Numbered from the stretch's first letter, positions 1 through 9,605 are shown. The stretch is 64,000 nt of DNA from Kutzneria viridogrisea (GCA_014138725.1 JACJID010000002.1:1192001-1256000), one strand, 5' to 3'. Program-made: numbers and translations. The notes: generated from the sequence alone by a model not told the origin.

Positions 1-183
1 CTCGGCGATCTGCTGCAGGGTCGCGTTCACGTCCGAGGTCAGCGTGGTGGTCATCGACTGCACCGAGATCGGGAAGTCGCTGCCGACGCCCACGGCGCCG
101 ACCTGCAACTGACGGGTCTTGCGCCGCTCACCCAGGACGGGGGGCGGCAACGCGGGCATCCCCAACATGACGCCGTCGGTCAT
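1..183 (-). CDS. ispG: 4-hydroxy-3-methylbut-2-enyl diphosphate synthase (IspG), N-terminal part
   Basis: Only the first 61 codons are in the window; the gene runs off the left edge. IspG is the iron-sulfur enzyme of the penultimate step of the MEP isoprenoid pathway. The visible part carries the family's N-terminal signature: an RRKTRQ stretch followed by VGVGSD and then [10 protein letters not shown], which lines the substrate site. The iron-sulfur cysteines lie in the missing C-terminal part. The ATG at 183 is the only sensible start. It is the last gene of a minus-strand run dxr, site-2 protease, ispG, the same order as in mycobacteria (Rv2870c to Rv2868c), so two MEP enzymes flank a protease. 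Confidence 0.9.
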   Translation of the reverse strand, partial: MTDGVMLGMPALPPPVLGERRKTRQLQVGAVGVGSDFPISVQSMTTTLTSDVNATLQQIAE

Positions 184-220
184 CAGAACTGCATCTCCTC
201 GCACGTGCTCACCCGAGCGG

Positions 221-1444
221 CTACTGACCGCTCAGTTGGATCGGGTTGACGATGTCGGCAGTGATGGTCAGCAACGTGATCGCGCCACCGACGAACACCA
301 ACACGTAGGTCAGCGGCAGCAGCTTCATGTAGTCCACCGGCGCACCGGCGGGCTTGCCACGCCACTTGCGGACCGCGTCCCGGGCCCGCTCGTACAGGTT
401 CACCGCGATGTGCCCGCCGTCCAGCGGCAGCAGCGGCAGCAGGTTGAACACCCCGACGAAGAAGTTCAGGTTGGCCAGCAGCAGCAGGAAGAACCACCAC
501 AGGCCCAGCTCGGCCGCCTGGCCGCCGATGATGCTGGCGCCGACCACGCTGACCGGGGCGTCCGCGTCACGGGGGGCACCGCCGATGGCCTTGATCAGCG
601 CGGGCACCTTCTCCGGGAAGCGCTTGAGGCCCTCCCAGACCGAGACGAACATCTGGCCGGTGAACCCGCTCGCGGCACCCACGGCCGCCACCGGCCCGTA
701 GTGGATCATGTTGGCGAAGGACAGGCCGAGCACGCCGACCTGCTGGGTCTTGTTGTCCGCGCCCACCTTGGCCTTCGGGTCCACGACCCTGGCCTGCTTG
801 ACCACGTCCACGGTCAGCGAGACCTGGCGGCCGTCGCGCTCGACCACGAGCGGCACCGGGCCCTGCCTGTCCTGGATCAGCTTCGTCGCGGCGGCGTAGT
901 TGGCCACCGCGGTGCCGTCCACGGACAGGATCACGTCACCGGCCTGCACGCCCGCGGCCTTGGCCGGGGCCGGGGCGCCGGGGGCGCACGGGTCGTACTG
1001 GAGGGTCTTGGCGTTCTGCGACTGGGCGCAGTCGTTGACCGCCTGCACGATCGGCGAACCGGTGCTGTTGGGCAGCCCGAGGGTGATCGCGGACAGGTAG
1101 AGCACCAGGAAGCCGACCATGAAGTGGGTGATCGAACCCGCGGACAGCACGACCACGCGCTTCCAGGTCTTCTGCTTGTAGAAGGCGCGCGGGGCGTCGG
1201 CCGGGTCCACCTCCTCCATGGCGGTCATGCCGGTGATCTCGCAGAAACCGCCCGCCGGGATGGCCTTGAGGCCGTACTCGGTCTCCCCCTTGCGGAAGGA
1301 CCAGATCTTCGGCCCGAACCCGATGAAGTAGCGGGTGACCTTCATGCCGAACGCCTTGGCGGTCAGCAGGTGGCCGAACTCGTGCAGGGCGATGGAGATG
1401 GCGATCCCCAGCGCGAACAGGAGGAAGCCCAAGACGAAGACCAC
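221..1444 (-). CDS. Site-2 intramembrane zinc metalloprotease, RseP/Rip1 family
   Basis: This 407-residue polytopic membrane protease has the S2P signatures: HEFGH at residues 21-25 in the first membrane segment, a PDZ domain at about 125-215 ([14 protein letters not shown]) and the LDGG motif at about 341-344 in a late membrane segment, which supplies the third zinc ligand. Family members cleave anti-sigma factors inside the membrane after a first extracytoplasmic cut; the mycobacterial orthologue Rip1 (Rv2869c) acts on several. The start is a GTG three bases after the dxr stop codon, so it is translated in the dxr operon. The membrane anti-sigma factor at 60983-61753 is a conceivable substrate, which is inference only. 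Confidence 0.93.
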   Translation of the reverse strand: MVFVLGFLLFALGIAISIALHEFGHLLTAKAFGMKVTRYFIGFGPKIWSFRKGETEYGLKAIPAGGFCEITGMTAMEEVDPADAPRAFYKQKTWKRVVVLSAGSITHFMVGFLVLYLSAITLGLPNSTGSPIVQAVNDCAQSQNAKTLQYDPCAPGAPAPAKAAGVQAGDVILSVDGTAVANYAAATKLIQDRQGPVPLVVERDGRQVSLTVDVVKQARVVDPKAKVGADNKTQQVGVLGLSFANMIHYGPVAAVGAASGFTGQMFVSVWEGLKRFPEKVPALIKAIGGAPRDADAPVSVVGASIIGGQAAELGLWWFFLLLLANLNFFVGVFNLLPLLPLDGGHIAVNLYERARDAVRKWRGKPAGAPVDYMKLLPLTYVLVFVGGAITLLTITADIVNPIQLSGQ

Positions 1445-1447
1445 GTG

Positions 1448-2689
1448 CTAGTCCCTTCCCGAACCGACCGCGGCGGAGACCAGTTCCCGCGCGCGCACGC
1501 GGGCCCAGTCCTCAGCGGCCAGCACCTCAGCCACATCGGAGGGCTCCCCACGCCAGTCATCGGCCTCGGTGAGCACCTGCTGCACAGTGTCCACTATCCG
1601 GGTGAAGGCCGTGTTGCCCTTCAGGAAGGCGTCCACGGCCTCCTCGTTGGCCGCGTTGTAGATGGCGGGCAGGCAACCGCCCACCGAACCGGCGTGCCTG
1701 GCCAGCTCCACAGCGGGGAAGTTCACGCTGTCCTGCGGCTCGAAGGTCCAGGTCACGGGACTGGCCCAGGTGCACGGTGCCGTGGCGGCGGGGATCCGGT
1801 CCGGCCAGCCCAGCGCCAGCGCGATGGGCAGCCGCATGTCCGGCGGGCTGGCCTGGGCCAGGGTGGAGCCGTCGGTGAACGTCACCATCGAGTGAATGAC
1901 GGACTGGGGGTGAACCACCACGTCGATCCGGTCGTACGGCACACCGAACAGCAGGTGCGCCTCGATCAGCTCCAGGCCCTTGTTCACCAGGGTGGCCGAG
2001 TTGATCGTGATGACGTTGCCCATCGCCCAGGTCGGGTGTGCCATGGCCTGCGCGACCGTAACCTCGGACAGTTCCTCGATGCGCCTGCCGCGGAACGGAC
2101 CGCCCGAAGCGGTCAGCACCAGCCGGTCGACCTCCTCGGCCCGTCCGCCGCGCAGGCACTGGGCCATCGCCGAGTGCTCGGAGTCCACCGGCACCAGCTG
2201 GCCGGGCTTGGCCGCCTTGAGCACCAGCGCCCCGCCCGCGACCAGGGACTCCTTGTTGGCCAGGGCCAGGCGCGAGCCGGTGGCCAGCGCGCGCAGCGTC
2301 GGCGCGAGGCCCTGCGAGCCGGGCAGGGCGTTGAGCACCACGTCGGCCGGGGTCGACTCGATCAGCTCCAGCACGGACCGCGGCCCGGCGAGGATCTTGG
2401 GCAGCGCGAACTCGCCCCGGTGGTAGCCGCGGCGCTGCGCCTCGGCGTACAGCGCCAGTTGCAGGTCCTCCACGGCGGTCGCCCTGGTGACGGCGACCAC
2501 CTCGACCTGGTGCTCCAGGGCCTGCGCGGCGAGCTGGGCGGGATCCGCGCCGCCCGCCGCGATGCCCGCGACCTGGAAGCGGTCCGGGTTGGCGGTGACG
2601 ACGTCGAGCGCCTGGGTGCCGATCGAGCCGGTCGAGCCGAGCACCAGGAGCCTGGCTGACGTGCCCGAAGGCGAGTGGGAGTGGTCCAT
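1448..2689 (-). CDS. dxr: 1-deoxy-D-xylulose 5-phosphate reductoisomerase
   Basis: Dxr catalyses the committed step of the MEP pathway, converting DXP to MEP with NADPH. The 413-residue product starts with MDHSHSPSG and shows the NADPH-binding GSTGSIGTQ at about residues 18-26, the [10 protein letters not shown] motif, and the metal and substrate-binding SEHSA and ASGGPF motifs in order. The ATG at 2689 fits the family's usual N-terminus; the frame stays open further upstream, but that extension overlaps the next gene and has no similarity I recognise. It heads the run dxr, site-2 protease, ispG. Confidence 0.95.
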   Translation of the reverse strand: MDHSHSPSGTSARLLVLGSTGSIGTQALDVVTANPDRFQVAGIAAGGADPAQLAAQALEHQVEVVAVTRATAVEDLQLALYAEAQRRGYHRGEFALPKILAGPRSVLELIESTPADVVLNALPGSQGLAPTLRALATGSRLALANKESLVAGGALVLKAAKPGQLVPVDSEHSAMAQCLRGGRAEEVDRLVLTASGGPFRGRRIEELSEVTVAQAMAHPTWAMGNVITINSATLVNKGLELIEAHLLFGVPYDRIDVVVHPQSVIHSMVTFTDGSTLAQASPPDMRLPIALALGWPDRIPAATAPCTWASPVTWTFEPQDSVNFPAVELARHAGSVGGCLPAIYNAANEEAVDAFLKGNTAFTRIVDTVQQVLTEADDWRGEPSDVAEVLAAEDWARVRARELVSAAVGSGRD

Positions 2690-2827
2690 CGCCTCCCATT
2701 GTCCCCGATGCCGGGGTGTGGCCGGGACCACGGGGGTTGATAACGACTTGGTAAAGCGAGCGTGACGACCAGAGCTGCGGGAAACTCTGTCGTAGAGCAA
2801 CATCACGACTCGGAAGGAGCGACACCG

Positions 2828-3094
2828 GTGGGCATCATCGCGTGGATCGTTCTCGGATTGATCGTCGGCGCCATCGCCAAGGCCATCATGCCTGGCAAGG
2901 ACGGTGGCGGCCTCATCATCACGATGCTGCTCGGCGTCGTCGGTGGCTTCGTCGGTGGCATCATCGGCAAGGCGCTGTTCGGCGTGGACATCGGCGGCTT
3001 CTTCGAGATCCGCACCTGGCTGCTGGCCATCCTCGGTGCGGTGATCGTCCTGGGTATCTACCGGCTGGTGACGGGACGCAAGTCCCACGCCTGA
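2828..3094 (+). CDS. GlsB/YeaQ/YmgE family small membrane stress protein
   Basis: This 88-residue protein consists almost entirely of three hydrophobic segments with glycine-rich packing motifs ([14 protein letters not shown] near the N-terminus, then [14 protein letters not shown]). This is the transglycosylase-associated (GlsB/YeaQ/YmgE) family, often stress-induced and of unclear biochemical role. The GTG at 2828 is preferred because GGAAGGAG lies at 2813-2820; an in-frame ATG 22 codons earlier would add a polar leader unlike the family. It is divergent from dxr and convergent with the M6 protease, with a strong hairpin between the two stop codons. Confidence 0.85.
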   Translation: MGIIAWIVLGLIVGAIAKAIMPGKDGGGLIITMLLGVVGGFVGGIIGKALFGVDIGGFFEIRTWLLAILGAVIVLGIYRLVTGRKSHA

Positions 3095-3103
3095 CCCTCA
3101 CAT

Positions 3104-3142
3104 GAGTGACGCCCGGAAGAATGATTCTTCCGGGCGTCACTC
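3104..3142. terminator. Bidirectional hairpin terminator
   Basis: A perfect inverted repeat with 19-bp arms (3104-3122 and 3124-3142) lies between the stop codon of the small membrane protein and the stop codon of the convergent M6 protease at 3157. There is no long T-run, as is common for actinobacterial terminators, and the symmetry suits termination from both sides. Confidence 0.85.
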
Positions 3143-3156
3143 AGTTCAGGGAAGGG

Positions 3157-5532
3157 TCAGTTCTTCTTGACCGGCGCAACCCTGATCTTCATCGAGGTCC
3201 CGTCCTGGGACACCACCTTGATGCCGGTGCCCGTGGCGGGCAGCTTCACCCCGGCGGTGGGCTGCTCGGCGTACCAGTAGGTCTTGGTGTCGTCGAACAG
3301 CGGGTTGGCGTTCTGGCCGCGCACGTAGCTGGCCTTGCCGTTGACGTGCAGGGTGAACGAGTCAGCCTTCTGCAGCGAGAAGGGCGCGTCGTAGCCGGAG
3401 ATGCGGGTCGGCCACGGCTTGCCCTCCAGGTTGTAGATCGGCTCCGGGTGCGCGTCGATCGGCAGGATCAGGCCCTCACCGGGGTGCGCGCTGGTGTTGT
3501 TGTCCGGCTGCGAGGTGTCCCAGTAGGACACCAGCAGGCCCGTCTCGTACGGGAAGTGTTCCACCCAGCGCGGCCGATCCGGGAACCCGAAGTTGTACGG
3601 ACCGGTCTGCATGTACTGGTCGTAGGACTGGTACGTGCGGTTGCTGGCCAGGTAGAAGTTGTCGAAGGACTGGGTCTCCGTGCCGGTGGTGGTCTTGAAG
3701 CCCTTCAGCGCCCAGCCGTTGGCGCCGTTCTCCGCGCCGTCGGTCAACAGGGGGGCGCCGTCGGCGGTCATCGTGATGTCGTCGGCGAAGAAGCCGTTGA
3801 GCGCCAGGCCGCCGTCGGTGCGGTAGCGGAACCGGAACTGCACCTTCTTGCCCGCGTAGGCGTCCAGCGGCAGGGCCATGTCCACCCAGGTGGCGCTGGC
3901 CCCGGTCAGCGCGGGTGCGCCGGAGGAGTCCTTGCCCAGCGGCTTGCCGCCGACGGTGCCGTCCAGGGTGGCCCAGTTGGCGCCGCCGTCGGTGGAGACC
4001 TGCGCGTAGAGGTAGTCGAAGTCCTCTTCGATGTCGTAGCGGGCCTTCAGGCTCACCTTGGCACTGGTCTTGCCGGTCAGGTCCAGCTCACGGGTCATCG
4101 TGGTGTCGAGGTTGTCGCCCTTGGTGGACCACCACTGGTTGGCCCCGGCGAACGGCGCCCCGTACTGGTAGGTCTTGACCTTGTCGGGCAGCACCACGAC
4201 CACGCCCTGCGCCTTGGCGCTGTTGTACTCGTGCGGGCCGAGCTCCAGCGTCTTGTCCTGGCCCGCGACCACGGTCTCGTAGTCCAGCCAGCCCAGCTGA
4301 AGCTTGTCCCAGGCATCCATGTCGTTGGGCCGCGCGCCGATCGGCTCGCCCGGCGCGGACACCCGCTGCTGGGCCATCAGCGACCACCAGTTCACGCCGT
4401 TGGCGCCGCCGCCGGAGGTGTCGTACTCGTCGGGCAGGCCCAGGTCGTGGCCGTACTCGTGGCAGAACACGCCGACGCCGCCGTTCTCCGGCTGCATGGT
4501 GTAGTCGCCGACCCAGATGCCGGTGTCACCGATCTGCGTGCCGCCCTGCTTGTTGTCGCCGGGGCCGCTGGTGGTGTTGCTGTACGCGAAGCCGCGGTGG
4601 CTCCAGACGGCGTCCTCTCCGTAGATCGGGTCACCGTCGGCCTGGTCGCCGCCCGCGTGCACGATCTGGAAGTGGTCGATGTAGCCGTCGGGCTCGTTGA
4701 AGTTGCCGTTGCCGTTGTAGTCGTTGCGGTCCCACTGGTCGAAGCTGGCCAGCTCGGCCTTGATGTCCTCAGTGGACCGGCCAGCCGCCTTCTGGTCGGC
4801 GTACCACTGGTTGACCGCGTCGCGCACCAGGTCGTACGAGTTGTTGCAGACGTTGCCCGCACACGGGTAGCCGTTGGACCGGCCGTAGCGCGCCTCGTTG
4901 TACTTGACCTTGACCCAGGTGGTCACCGTGCCGTCCACGGTGTACCGGCCCGATGACTGCTTGCTGTAGTAGTTCGCCAGCGAGTTCGCACCGGGCTTGG
5001 TGGAGAAGTACAGGTCCTGGAAGTGCTGCTGGTCGTAGTTGGCCTGCCAGATCGTGGAGTTGTCCTTGCCGGGGTCCGGCTTGGGGATCTGGTTGTGCAG
5101 CGGGCCGTCGAAGCGGACCGGGCCGGCCGTCTTCGGGTCGGTGTCCTTGTCCGGGTAGTTCGGGTCGCGCTGGTCGCCGAACTCGGCGAGCACCACGAAG
5201 ATCTTGTCCGTCCGCTCGCGGTTGAGCTCGACGTACTGGTCGACGTGGCTGGCCTTCTGCGCGGAGCCCTTGGCCGCGGGCTTCTGCCCGACCTTGACCA
5301 CGGTGCTGCCGTCACGCTTCTCCGTGGTGGCCTTGCCACTGAGCACGTCGGACAGCGCCTCCTGGCGCAGCGCACGCCGCTTGCTCTCCGGCGCGCTGGG
5401 CATGTCGTCCACCGCCACGCTGGACGGGCCCGCACCGGGAGCCGGGGTCGCCGACGCCGTCACGCCCAGGGGAACCAGGGCGGTCCCGGCCATGGCCAGG
5501 CAGGTCAGCCCGACGAGAAGTCTTCGATGCAC
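3157..5532 (-). CDS. Secreted M6-family (immune inhibitor A-like) metalloprotease
   Basis: This 791-residue precursor has a signal peptide (residues 1 to about 30, ending near TASATPAP), a propeptide region and an M6 catalytic domain. The zinc site HEYGHDLGLPDEYD is at about 357, an HExxHxxGxxD motif typical of the family. Behind it is a long beta-rich region with a jelly-roll segment as in immune inhibitor A. Family members are exported proteases that degrade host or environmental proteins. The GTG start at 5532 has GGAGGA seven bases upstream. It is probably monocistronic: its own upstream region has two palindromes and a hairpin terminator follows. The substrate cannot be told from sequence. 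Confidence 0.92.
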   Translation of the reverse strand: MHRRLLVGLTCLAMAGTALVPLGVTASATPAPGAGPSSVAVDDMPSAPESKRRALRQEALSDVLSGKATTEKRDGSTVVKVGQKPAAKGSAQKASHVDQYVELNRERTDKIFVVLAEFGDQRDPNYPDKDTDPKTAGPVRFDGPLHNQIPKPDPGKDNSTIWQANYDQQHFQDLYFSTKPGANSLANYYSKQSSGRYTVDGTVTTWVKVKYNEARYGRSNGYPCAGNVCNNSYDLVRDAVNQWYADQKAAGRSTEDIKAELASFDQWDRNDYNGNGNFNEPDGYIDHFQIVHAGGDQADGDPIYGEDAVWSHRGFAYSNTTSGPGDNKQGGTQIGDTGIWVGDYTMQPENGGVGVFCHEYGHDLGLPDEYDTSGGGANGVNWWSLMAQQRVSAPGEPIGARPNDMDAWDKLQLGWLDYETVVAGQDKTLELGPHEYNSAKAQGVVVVLPDKVKTYQYGAPFAGANQWWSTKGDNLDTTMTRELDLTGKTSAKVSLKARYDIEEDFDYLYAQVSTDGGANWATLDGTVGGKPLGKDSSGAPALTGASATWVDMALPLDAYAGKKVQFRFRYRTDGGLALNGFFADDITMTADGAPLLTDGAENGANGWALKGFKTTTGTETQSFDNFYLASNRTYQSYDQYMQTGPYNFGFPDRPRWVEHFPYETGLLVSYWDTSQPDNNTSAHPGEGLILPIDAHPEPIYNLEGKPWPTRISGYDAPFSLQKADSFTLHVNGKASYVRGQNANPLFDDTKTYWYAEQPTAGVKLPATGTGIKVVSQDGTSMKIRVAPVKKN

Positions 5533-5551
5533 GTGTGTCCTCCACCACCAA

Positions 5552-5586
5552 CGAGTGTCACTCGATTGGGGCGGAGGTTACGTAAC
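5552..5586. promoter_or_regulatory. Palindromic sites upstream of the M6 protease
   Basis: Two symmetric elements lie 20-55 bp upstream of the protease start. CGAGTGTCACTCG (5552-5564) has 6-bp arms around one base, and GTTACGTAAC (5577-5586) is a perfect 10-bp palindrome. They sit between the start codon and the AT-richer stretch at 5588-5612, which is the likely promoter on the minus strand. Their symmetry and place suggest operator sites; the regulator is unknown. Confidence 0.45.
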
Positions 5587-5631
5587 GCATTCAAAGATAG
5601 GAATACGACGAAAGTCGGGAACTCACACGGT

Positions 5632-6438
5632 TCACACCAGGTCGACGGAGCGTCCTGACCTGCGCGCCCGCCAACTGGCCGCGACCACACCGACCACCAG
5701 GAGCAGCGCGCTGGCAGCCACCAGACAGGTGGACAGCGCCACGATCTCCGGCGACACCCCGCGCTTGCTGGCCTGGCCGTAGACGAACACCGGCAAGGTG
5801 GTCGAACCGACGCCGGTCAGGTAGCTGGAGATGACCACGTCGTCGAAGGACAGCAGGAACGCGAAGGCCAGCCCGGCGACCACCGCGGGTGAGACCAGCG
5901 GCAGGGTCACCGTGCGGAAGGCGGTGAACGCACCGGCACCGAGATCGGCGGCGGCCTCCTCCAGCCTGCTGTCCATCCCGGCGAGCCGGGCGCGCACCAC
6001 GACCACGACGAAGCTCAGCGAGAAGGCCACGTGTGCCGCGAGCAGCGCGCCGAAGCCGAGCGGGATGCCCACGAGTTTCACGCAGAACGCCAGCATGCTC
6101 ACGCCCATCACGACCTCGGGCACCACCAGCGGCAGGCTCAGCAGCACTGTCCACGCCGAACGCCCGGGGAACGCACGGCGCAGGCCGAACGCCGCCAAGG
6201 TGCCGATCAGCGCGCTGACCACGGCGCTGGCCGCGGCGAGTCGCAGCGTGAGCTCCAGCGCCCCACCGACCTGGTCGTCGGCGGCCAGTTCGGCGTACCA
6301 CCGGGTGGAGAACCCGGTGATCCGGCTCAGCGAGCGCGAGTCGTTGAACGAGGCGACCGCCAGCCAGGCGATCGGGGCGTACAGGAAGGCGAAGACCAGC
6401 GCGGTCACCACGCCGAGTCCCCACGGCCGACGCTTCAC
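5632..6438 (-). CDS. potC: Polyamine-type ABC transporter permease (PotC-like)
   Basis: This 268-residue inner-membrane permease has about six transmembrane segments and the EAA loop that docks on the ATPase (EEAAADLGAGAFTAFRTV, about residues 160-180). Family placement with spermidine/putrescine transporters rests on the operon, which encodes ATPase, lipoprotein and two permeases in the order A-D-B-C. Its GTG start overlaps the potB stop by four bases, so the two are translationally coupled. It ends the operon. The true substrate could be another cationic compound. Confidence 0.88.
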   Translation of the reverse strand: MKRRPWGLGVVTALVFAFLYAPIAWLAVASFNDSRSLSRITGFSTRWYAELAADDQVGGALELTLRLAAASAVVSALIGTLAAFGLRRAFPGRSAWTVLLSLPLVVPEVVMGVSMLAFCVKLVGIPLGFGALLAAHVAFSLSFVVVVVRARLAGMDSRLEEAAADLGAGAFTAFRTVTLPLVSPAVVAGLAFAFLLSFDDVVISSYLTGVGSTTLPVFVYGQASKRGVSPEIVALSTCLVAASALLLVVGVVAASWRARRSGRSVDLV

Positions 6439-7292
6439 AGCACGTCCTCCCCACGGCGCCCGCGCAGCACCACCACGACGATCACCAGCACCAGCAGCAC
6501 CACGGCCATGGCCGAGCCCAGCGGCCAGTTGTTGCCACCGCGGAACTGGTCGTCGATGACGCTGCCGAAGGTGGACTGGTCCACCCCGCCGAGCAGCTTG
6601 GGCGTCACGAAGTCACCGGCCGAGGGCACCAGCACCAGCAGTGAGCCCGCCAGCACCCCGGGCGCGATGCCGGGCAGCACCACGCGGCGCAGCGTGGACA
6701 CCGGGCCGTGCCCCAGGTCGTAGGACGCCTCCACCAGGCGGTGGTCGAAGCGCTCGCAGGCCACGTAGAGCGGCAGGATCATGAACGGCAGGAAGCCGTA
6801 GGTCAGGCCGAGCACCACTGCGCCGTCGGTCAGCAGGAACCCGCCCTCACGGCCGAGCCCGATCCCCCCGAGCAGCTTGTTCACCAGGCCGTCGTCGTCC
6901 AGCAGGGTCTTCCAGGCGTAGATCCGCGCGAGGTAGCTGGACCAGAACGGCACCATGACCGCGGCGAGCAGGGCGTTGCGGTAGCGCCCGCCGTGCCGTG
7001 CGATGAACCAGGCCAGCGGCAGGCCGAGCACCAGACACGCCAGCGTAGTGCATATCGCATACGATATTGTCCGCACGAAGATCGGCAGGAAGTCCGGGTT
7101 GAGCGCGGTGAGGTAGGCCTGCGCGGTCCACGGCAGCACCACCTTGTCCAGCCCGGTGTCGCGGGTGGCGAAGCTGTACTCCACCACCAGGGCCACCGGC
7201 GCCAGGAAGAACAGTCCCAGCCAGGCTGCCGTCGGAGTGAGCAGCCCGGTGGCGACCAGCCACCTCGGCACCCGTCGACGAGGACCGCTCAC
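6435..7292 (-). CDS. potB: Polyamine-type ABC transporter permease (PotB-like)
   Basis: This 285-residue permease has about six transmembrane helices and an EAA loop (VEASYDLGHGPVSTLRRVVLP, near residue 190). It pairs with PotC to form the channel of a binding-protein-dependent importer. It overlaps potD by four bases at its start and potC by four at its end. The codons for residues near 72-82 (TISYAICTT) are a cluster of AT-rich, rarely used codons (two ATA, one TAT), very unlike the rest of the gene; the DNA there forms an inverted repeat at 7052-7067 that is described separately. Confidence 0.88.
   Translation of the reverse strand: MSGPRRRVPRWLVATGLLTPTAAWLGLFFLAPVALVVEYSFATRDTGLDKVVLPWTAQAYLTALNPDFLPIFVRTISYAICTTLACLVLGLPLAWFIARHGGRYRNALLAAVMVPFWSSYLARIYAWKTLLDDDGLVNKLLGGIGLGREGGFLLTDGAVVLGLTYGFLPFMILPLYVACERFDHRLVEASYDLGHGPVSTLRRVVLPGIAPGVLAGSLLVLVPSAGDFVTPKLLGGVDQSTFGSVIDDQFRGGNNWPLGSAMAVVLLVLVIVVVVLRGRRGEDVL
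7052..7067. promoter_or_regulatory. Operator-like inverted repeat inside potB
   Basis: ATATCG and CGATAT flank four bases. The core ATCGCATACGAT (7054-7065) is identical to a 12-mer upstream of the GH31 gene (14088-14099). It lies in an AT-rich island in otherwise GC-rich coding DNA and forces rare codons. A second AT-rich island containing GTATAC is in potD at 7593-7610. Function as a binding site is inference. Confidence 0.35.
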
Positions 7293-8440
7293 CCGGTCTT
7301 CACCTTGGTCCAGGCGTCGGCGTAGCGGGCCTCGACCTCCGGGCCCAGGTCCTTGGTGAACGGCAGCTTGGCCAGCACCGGGGCGGGCGGGTACACCAGC
7401 GGGTCGTCCAGCAGCGCCTTGTCGATCATGGGCTTGGCCGCGGCGTTGGGACTGCCGTAGCGGACCGCGTTGGACAGCTTGGCGCCGACCTCGGGTTGCA
7501 GGATGTAGTCGATGAACCTGTGCGCGTTGGCGGCGTGCGGCGCGTCCTTGGGCACGACGAGCAGGTCCACATAGGTCATGCCACCCTCAGAAGGTATACA
7601 ATATGCAATGTCCTCGCTGGACTGCCGCGCCTGGAACGCGTCCCCGGAGTACGCCTGGGCCAGCGGCACCTGCCCCGAGGTCAGCGGCTCGATCACGTCC
7701 GAGGTGATCTGACCGATCTTCTTCTTCAGCGCGACCAGGTACGCGGCGGCGTCGCTGATCTGCTTGGCGTCGGTGGTGTTCGGATCGTTCCCCAGCGCGA
7801 TCAGGCCCAGGCCCAGCGCGTCGCGGGCCTCGTCCAGGATCGTGCTGCGACCGCGCGCAGCGGCCAGGTCGAACGCGGAGAAGCCGGTGACCGAGTCCCC
7901 CAGCTGCTTGCGCGAGTAGGCCAGCCCGGTGGTGCCCCAGGCCCACGGCACCGAGTACTTGTTGCCCGGGTCGTAGTCCCCGTTGGCGAAGCGCGGGTCC
8001 AGGTTGCGCAGGTTCGGGATCAGCTCGTGGTCCAGCGGCTGCACCAGACCGGCCTTGGTGAACTTGCGCAGGAAGTTGTCGCTGGGCACCACCAGGTCGT
8101 AGCCGGCGGCGCCGGAGGAGACCTTGGCCGCCATCTCGTCGTTCGAGGAGAAGTTGTCGTAGGTGACCTTGATCCCGGTGGACTGCTCGAAACCCGGGAT
8201 GGTGTCCGGGGCGATGTAGTCGGTCCAGTTGTAGAAGTTCAGCTTCTTCTCGTCGACCTTGTTGACGGCCTTCGCCGCCGCGCCGCCGCCCTGCCCCGAG
8301 GAGGCGGGCCCGATGCCGCAGGCCGAGAGGCTGCCCGCGGCCGCGGCGAAGAAGACCATCGAGCGCATCATGCTGCGCCGGGTCACCCTCGGGCTGTCGA
8401 CGTCCCACAACCGGGCGATCCGCACCTCACGCCGTGCCAC
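7289..8440 (-). CDS. potD: Polyamine-type ABC transporter substrate-binding lipoprotein (PotD-like)
   Basis: This 383-residue extracytoplasmic binding protein starts with a twin-arginine-like leader (VTRRSMMRSM) that runs into a lipobox ending LSAC, so it is probably a Tat-exported lipoprotein. The mature part begins with KLNFYNWTDYIAPDTIPGFE, the hallmark of spermidine/putrescine binding proteins. The GTG at 8440 is chosen because GGAGGTG stands at ideal spacing and the codon follows the potA stop by one base; an earlier in-frame start at 8467 would overlap potA by 26 bases. It overlaps potB by four bases. Codons around 7593-7610 are unusually AT-rich. Confidence 0.9.
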   Translation of the reverse strand: MARREVRIARLWDVDSPRVTRRSMMRSMVFFAAAAGSLSACGIGPASSGQGGGAAAKAVNKVDEKKLNFYNWTDYIAPDTIPGFEQSTGIKVTYDNFSSNDEMAAKVSSGAAGYDLVVPSDNFLRKFTKAGLVQPLDHELIPNLRNLDPRFANGDYDPGNKYSVPWAWGTTGLAYSRKQLGDSVTGFSAFDLAAARGRSTILDEARDALGLGLIALGNDPNTTDAKQISDAAAYLVALKKKIGQITSDVIEPLTSGQVPLAQAYSGDAFQARQSSEDIAYCIPSEGGMTYVDLLVVPKDAPHAANAHRFIDYILQPEVGAKLSNAVRYGSPNAAAKPMIDKALLDDPLVYPPAPVLAKLPFTKDLGPEVEARYADAWTKVKTG

Positions 8441-8441
8441 C

Positions 8442-9605
8442 TCAGAGCACCTCCTTCTCGAAGACAACCGTGAAAGCCGGGTCCCAGGCCATCCGCACGG
8501 CCTGACCGGGTGCGCCCGCGTCGTCCACGCGGACCGCGTTCTGCACGAAGGCGACGAGCGTGTCCCCTCCGGGCACGTCCACCACGTACTGGGTGGAGAC
8601 GCCCGTGTAGACCACGTCGGCGACCGTGCCGTGCACCGAGCACCACCCGGTGGGCGGCTGCGTCGCCTCGTCGTAGAGGTGGATCTTCTCGGGGCGCACG
8701 GTCACCGAGACCGCCTCGCCGTGCCGCACGGCACGCCCCTCGGGCAGCGCCGCACGCAGCCGCTGGGCACCGGCGCCGTCCAGGTCGACCCAGCTGCCGT
8801 CCACACCGGACACGGTGGCGTCCAGGATGTTGGAGGTACCGATGAAACCCGCCACGAACCGGGTCGCCGGGCGCTCGTAGACCTCCTCGGGGTAGCCGAA
8901 CTGCTCCACGCGTCCCGCGTTCATCACCGCGATCCGGTGTGACAGGACCAGGGCCTCCTCCTGGTCGTGCGTGACGTAGAGGAAGGTCGTGCCGACCTCG
9001 CGCTGGATGCGCATCAGCTCGATCTGCATCTGCTTGCGCAGCTTCGCGTCCAGCGCGCCCAGCGGTTCGTCCAGCAGCAACAGCCGGGGCTGGGCCGCCA
9101 GCGCGCGGGCGATCGCCACGCGCTGCTGCTGGCCGCCGGAGAGCTGGGTGGGTCGGCGCTTGGCGAACTGCGAGAGCTGCACCAGCTCCAGGTGCTCGCC
9201 GACCCGCTTGCGCAGCTCGGCCCCGCGCACACGCTTGCGGCGCAGCCCGTAGGCGACGTTGTCCCAGACCGTCATGTGCGGGAACAGGGCGTAGGACTGG
9301 AACACCGTGTTGACGTCCCGCCGGTGCGGCGGCACACCCACCATGTCCACGCCGTCCAGCTCGATGCGACCGCTGTCCGGGTCGGCGAACCCGGCGATCA
9401 TCCTCAGCAGCGTGGTCTTGCCGCAGCCGGAAGGCCCGAGCACCGAGAAGAACTCCCCCTCGTGCACGTTCAGGTCGACCCCGGCCACCGCGACCTGGTC
9501 GGAGAAGCTCTTGGTGACCCCGTGCAGCCCGACCTCGACGGGTGCGTACAGGTCAGGGGTGTTCGCCTCAGCGGGGGTGAACCCCCTGGGCAGAGGTTCG
9601 GACAA
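8442..9605 (-). CDS. potA: Polyamine-type ABC transporter ATP-binding protein (PotA-like)
   Basis: This 387-residue ATPase is the first gene of the transporter operon. It has Walker [10 protein letters not shown] near residue 57, the signature LSGGQQQR near 155, Walker [13 protein letters not shown] near 175, the switch histidine in VTHDQEEAL, and a C-terminal TOBE-type regulatory domain (VRPEKIHL onward). The chosen start is TTG at 9605, with GGAGG about eight bases upstream; the frame is open 82 codons further back, but that part is low-complexity and would run into the divergent promoter region. It powers import through the PotB/PotC pair. Confidence 0.9.
   Translation of the reverse strand: MSEPLPRGFTPAEANTPDLYAPVEVGLHGVTKSFSDQVAVAGVDLNVHEGEFFSVLGPSGCGKTTLLRMIAGFADPDSGRIELDGVDMVGVPPHRRDVNTVFQSYALFPHMTVWDNVAYGLRRKRVRGAELRKRVGEHLELVQLSQFAKRRPTQLSGGQQQRVAIARALAAQPRLLLLDEPLGALDAKLRKQMQIELMRIQREVGTTFLYVTHDQEEALVLSHRIAVMNAGRVEQFGYPEEVYERPATRFVAGFIGTSNILDATVSGVDGSWVDLDGAGAQRLRAALPEGRAVRHGEAVSVTVRPEKIHLYDEATQPPTGWCSVHGTVADVVYTGVSTQYVVDVPGGDTLVAFVQNAVRVDDAGAPGQAVRMAWDPAFTVVFEKEVL

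Noticed and set aside
119-2659. Very long plus-strand open frame (about 846 codons) opposite the site-2 protease and dxr
   Set aside because: It is antisense to two clearly recognisable genes, its translation is low-complexity (rich in Arg, Gly, His, Gln, Val), and such frames are expected in high-GC DNA because stop codons are rare.
8440-8467. Earlier potD start at 8467
   Set aside because: It would overlap potA by 26 bases and lacks a ribosome binding site, whereas the GTG at 8440 has GGAGGTG at good spacing and follows the potA stop codon.
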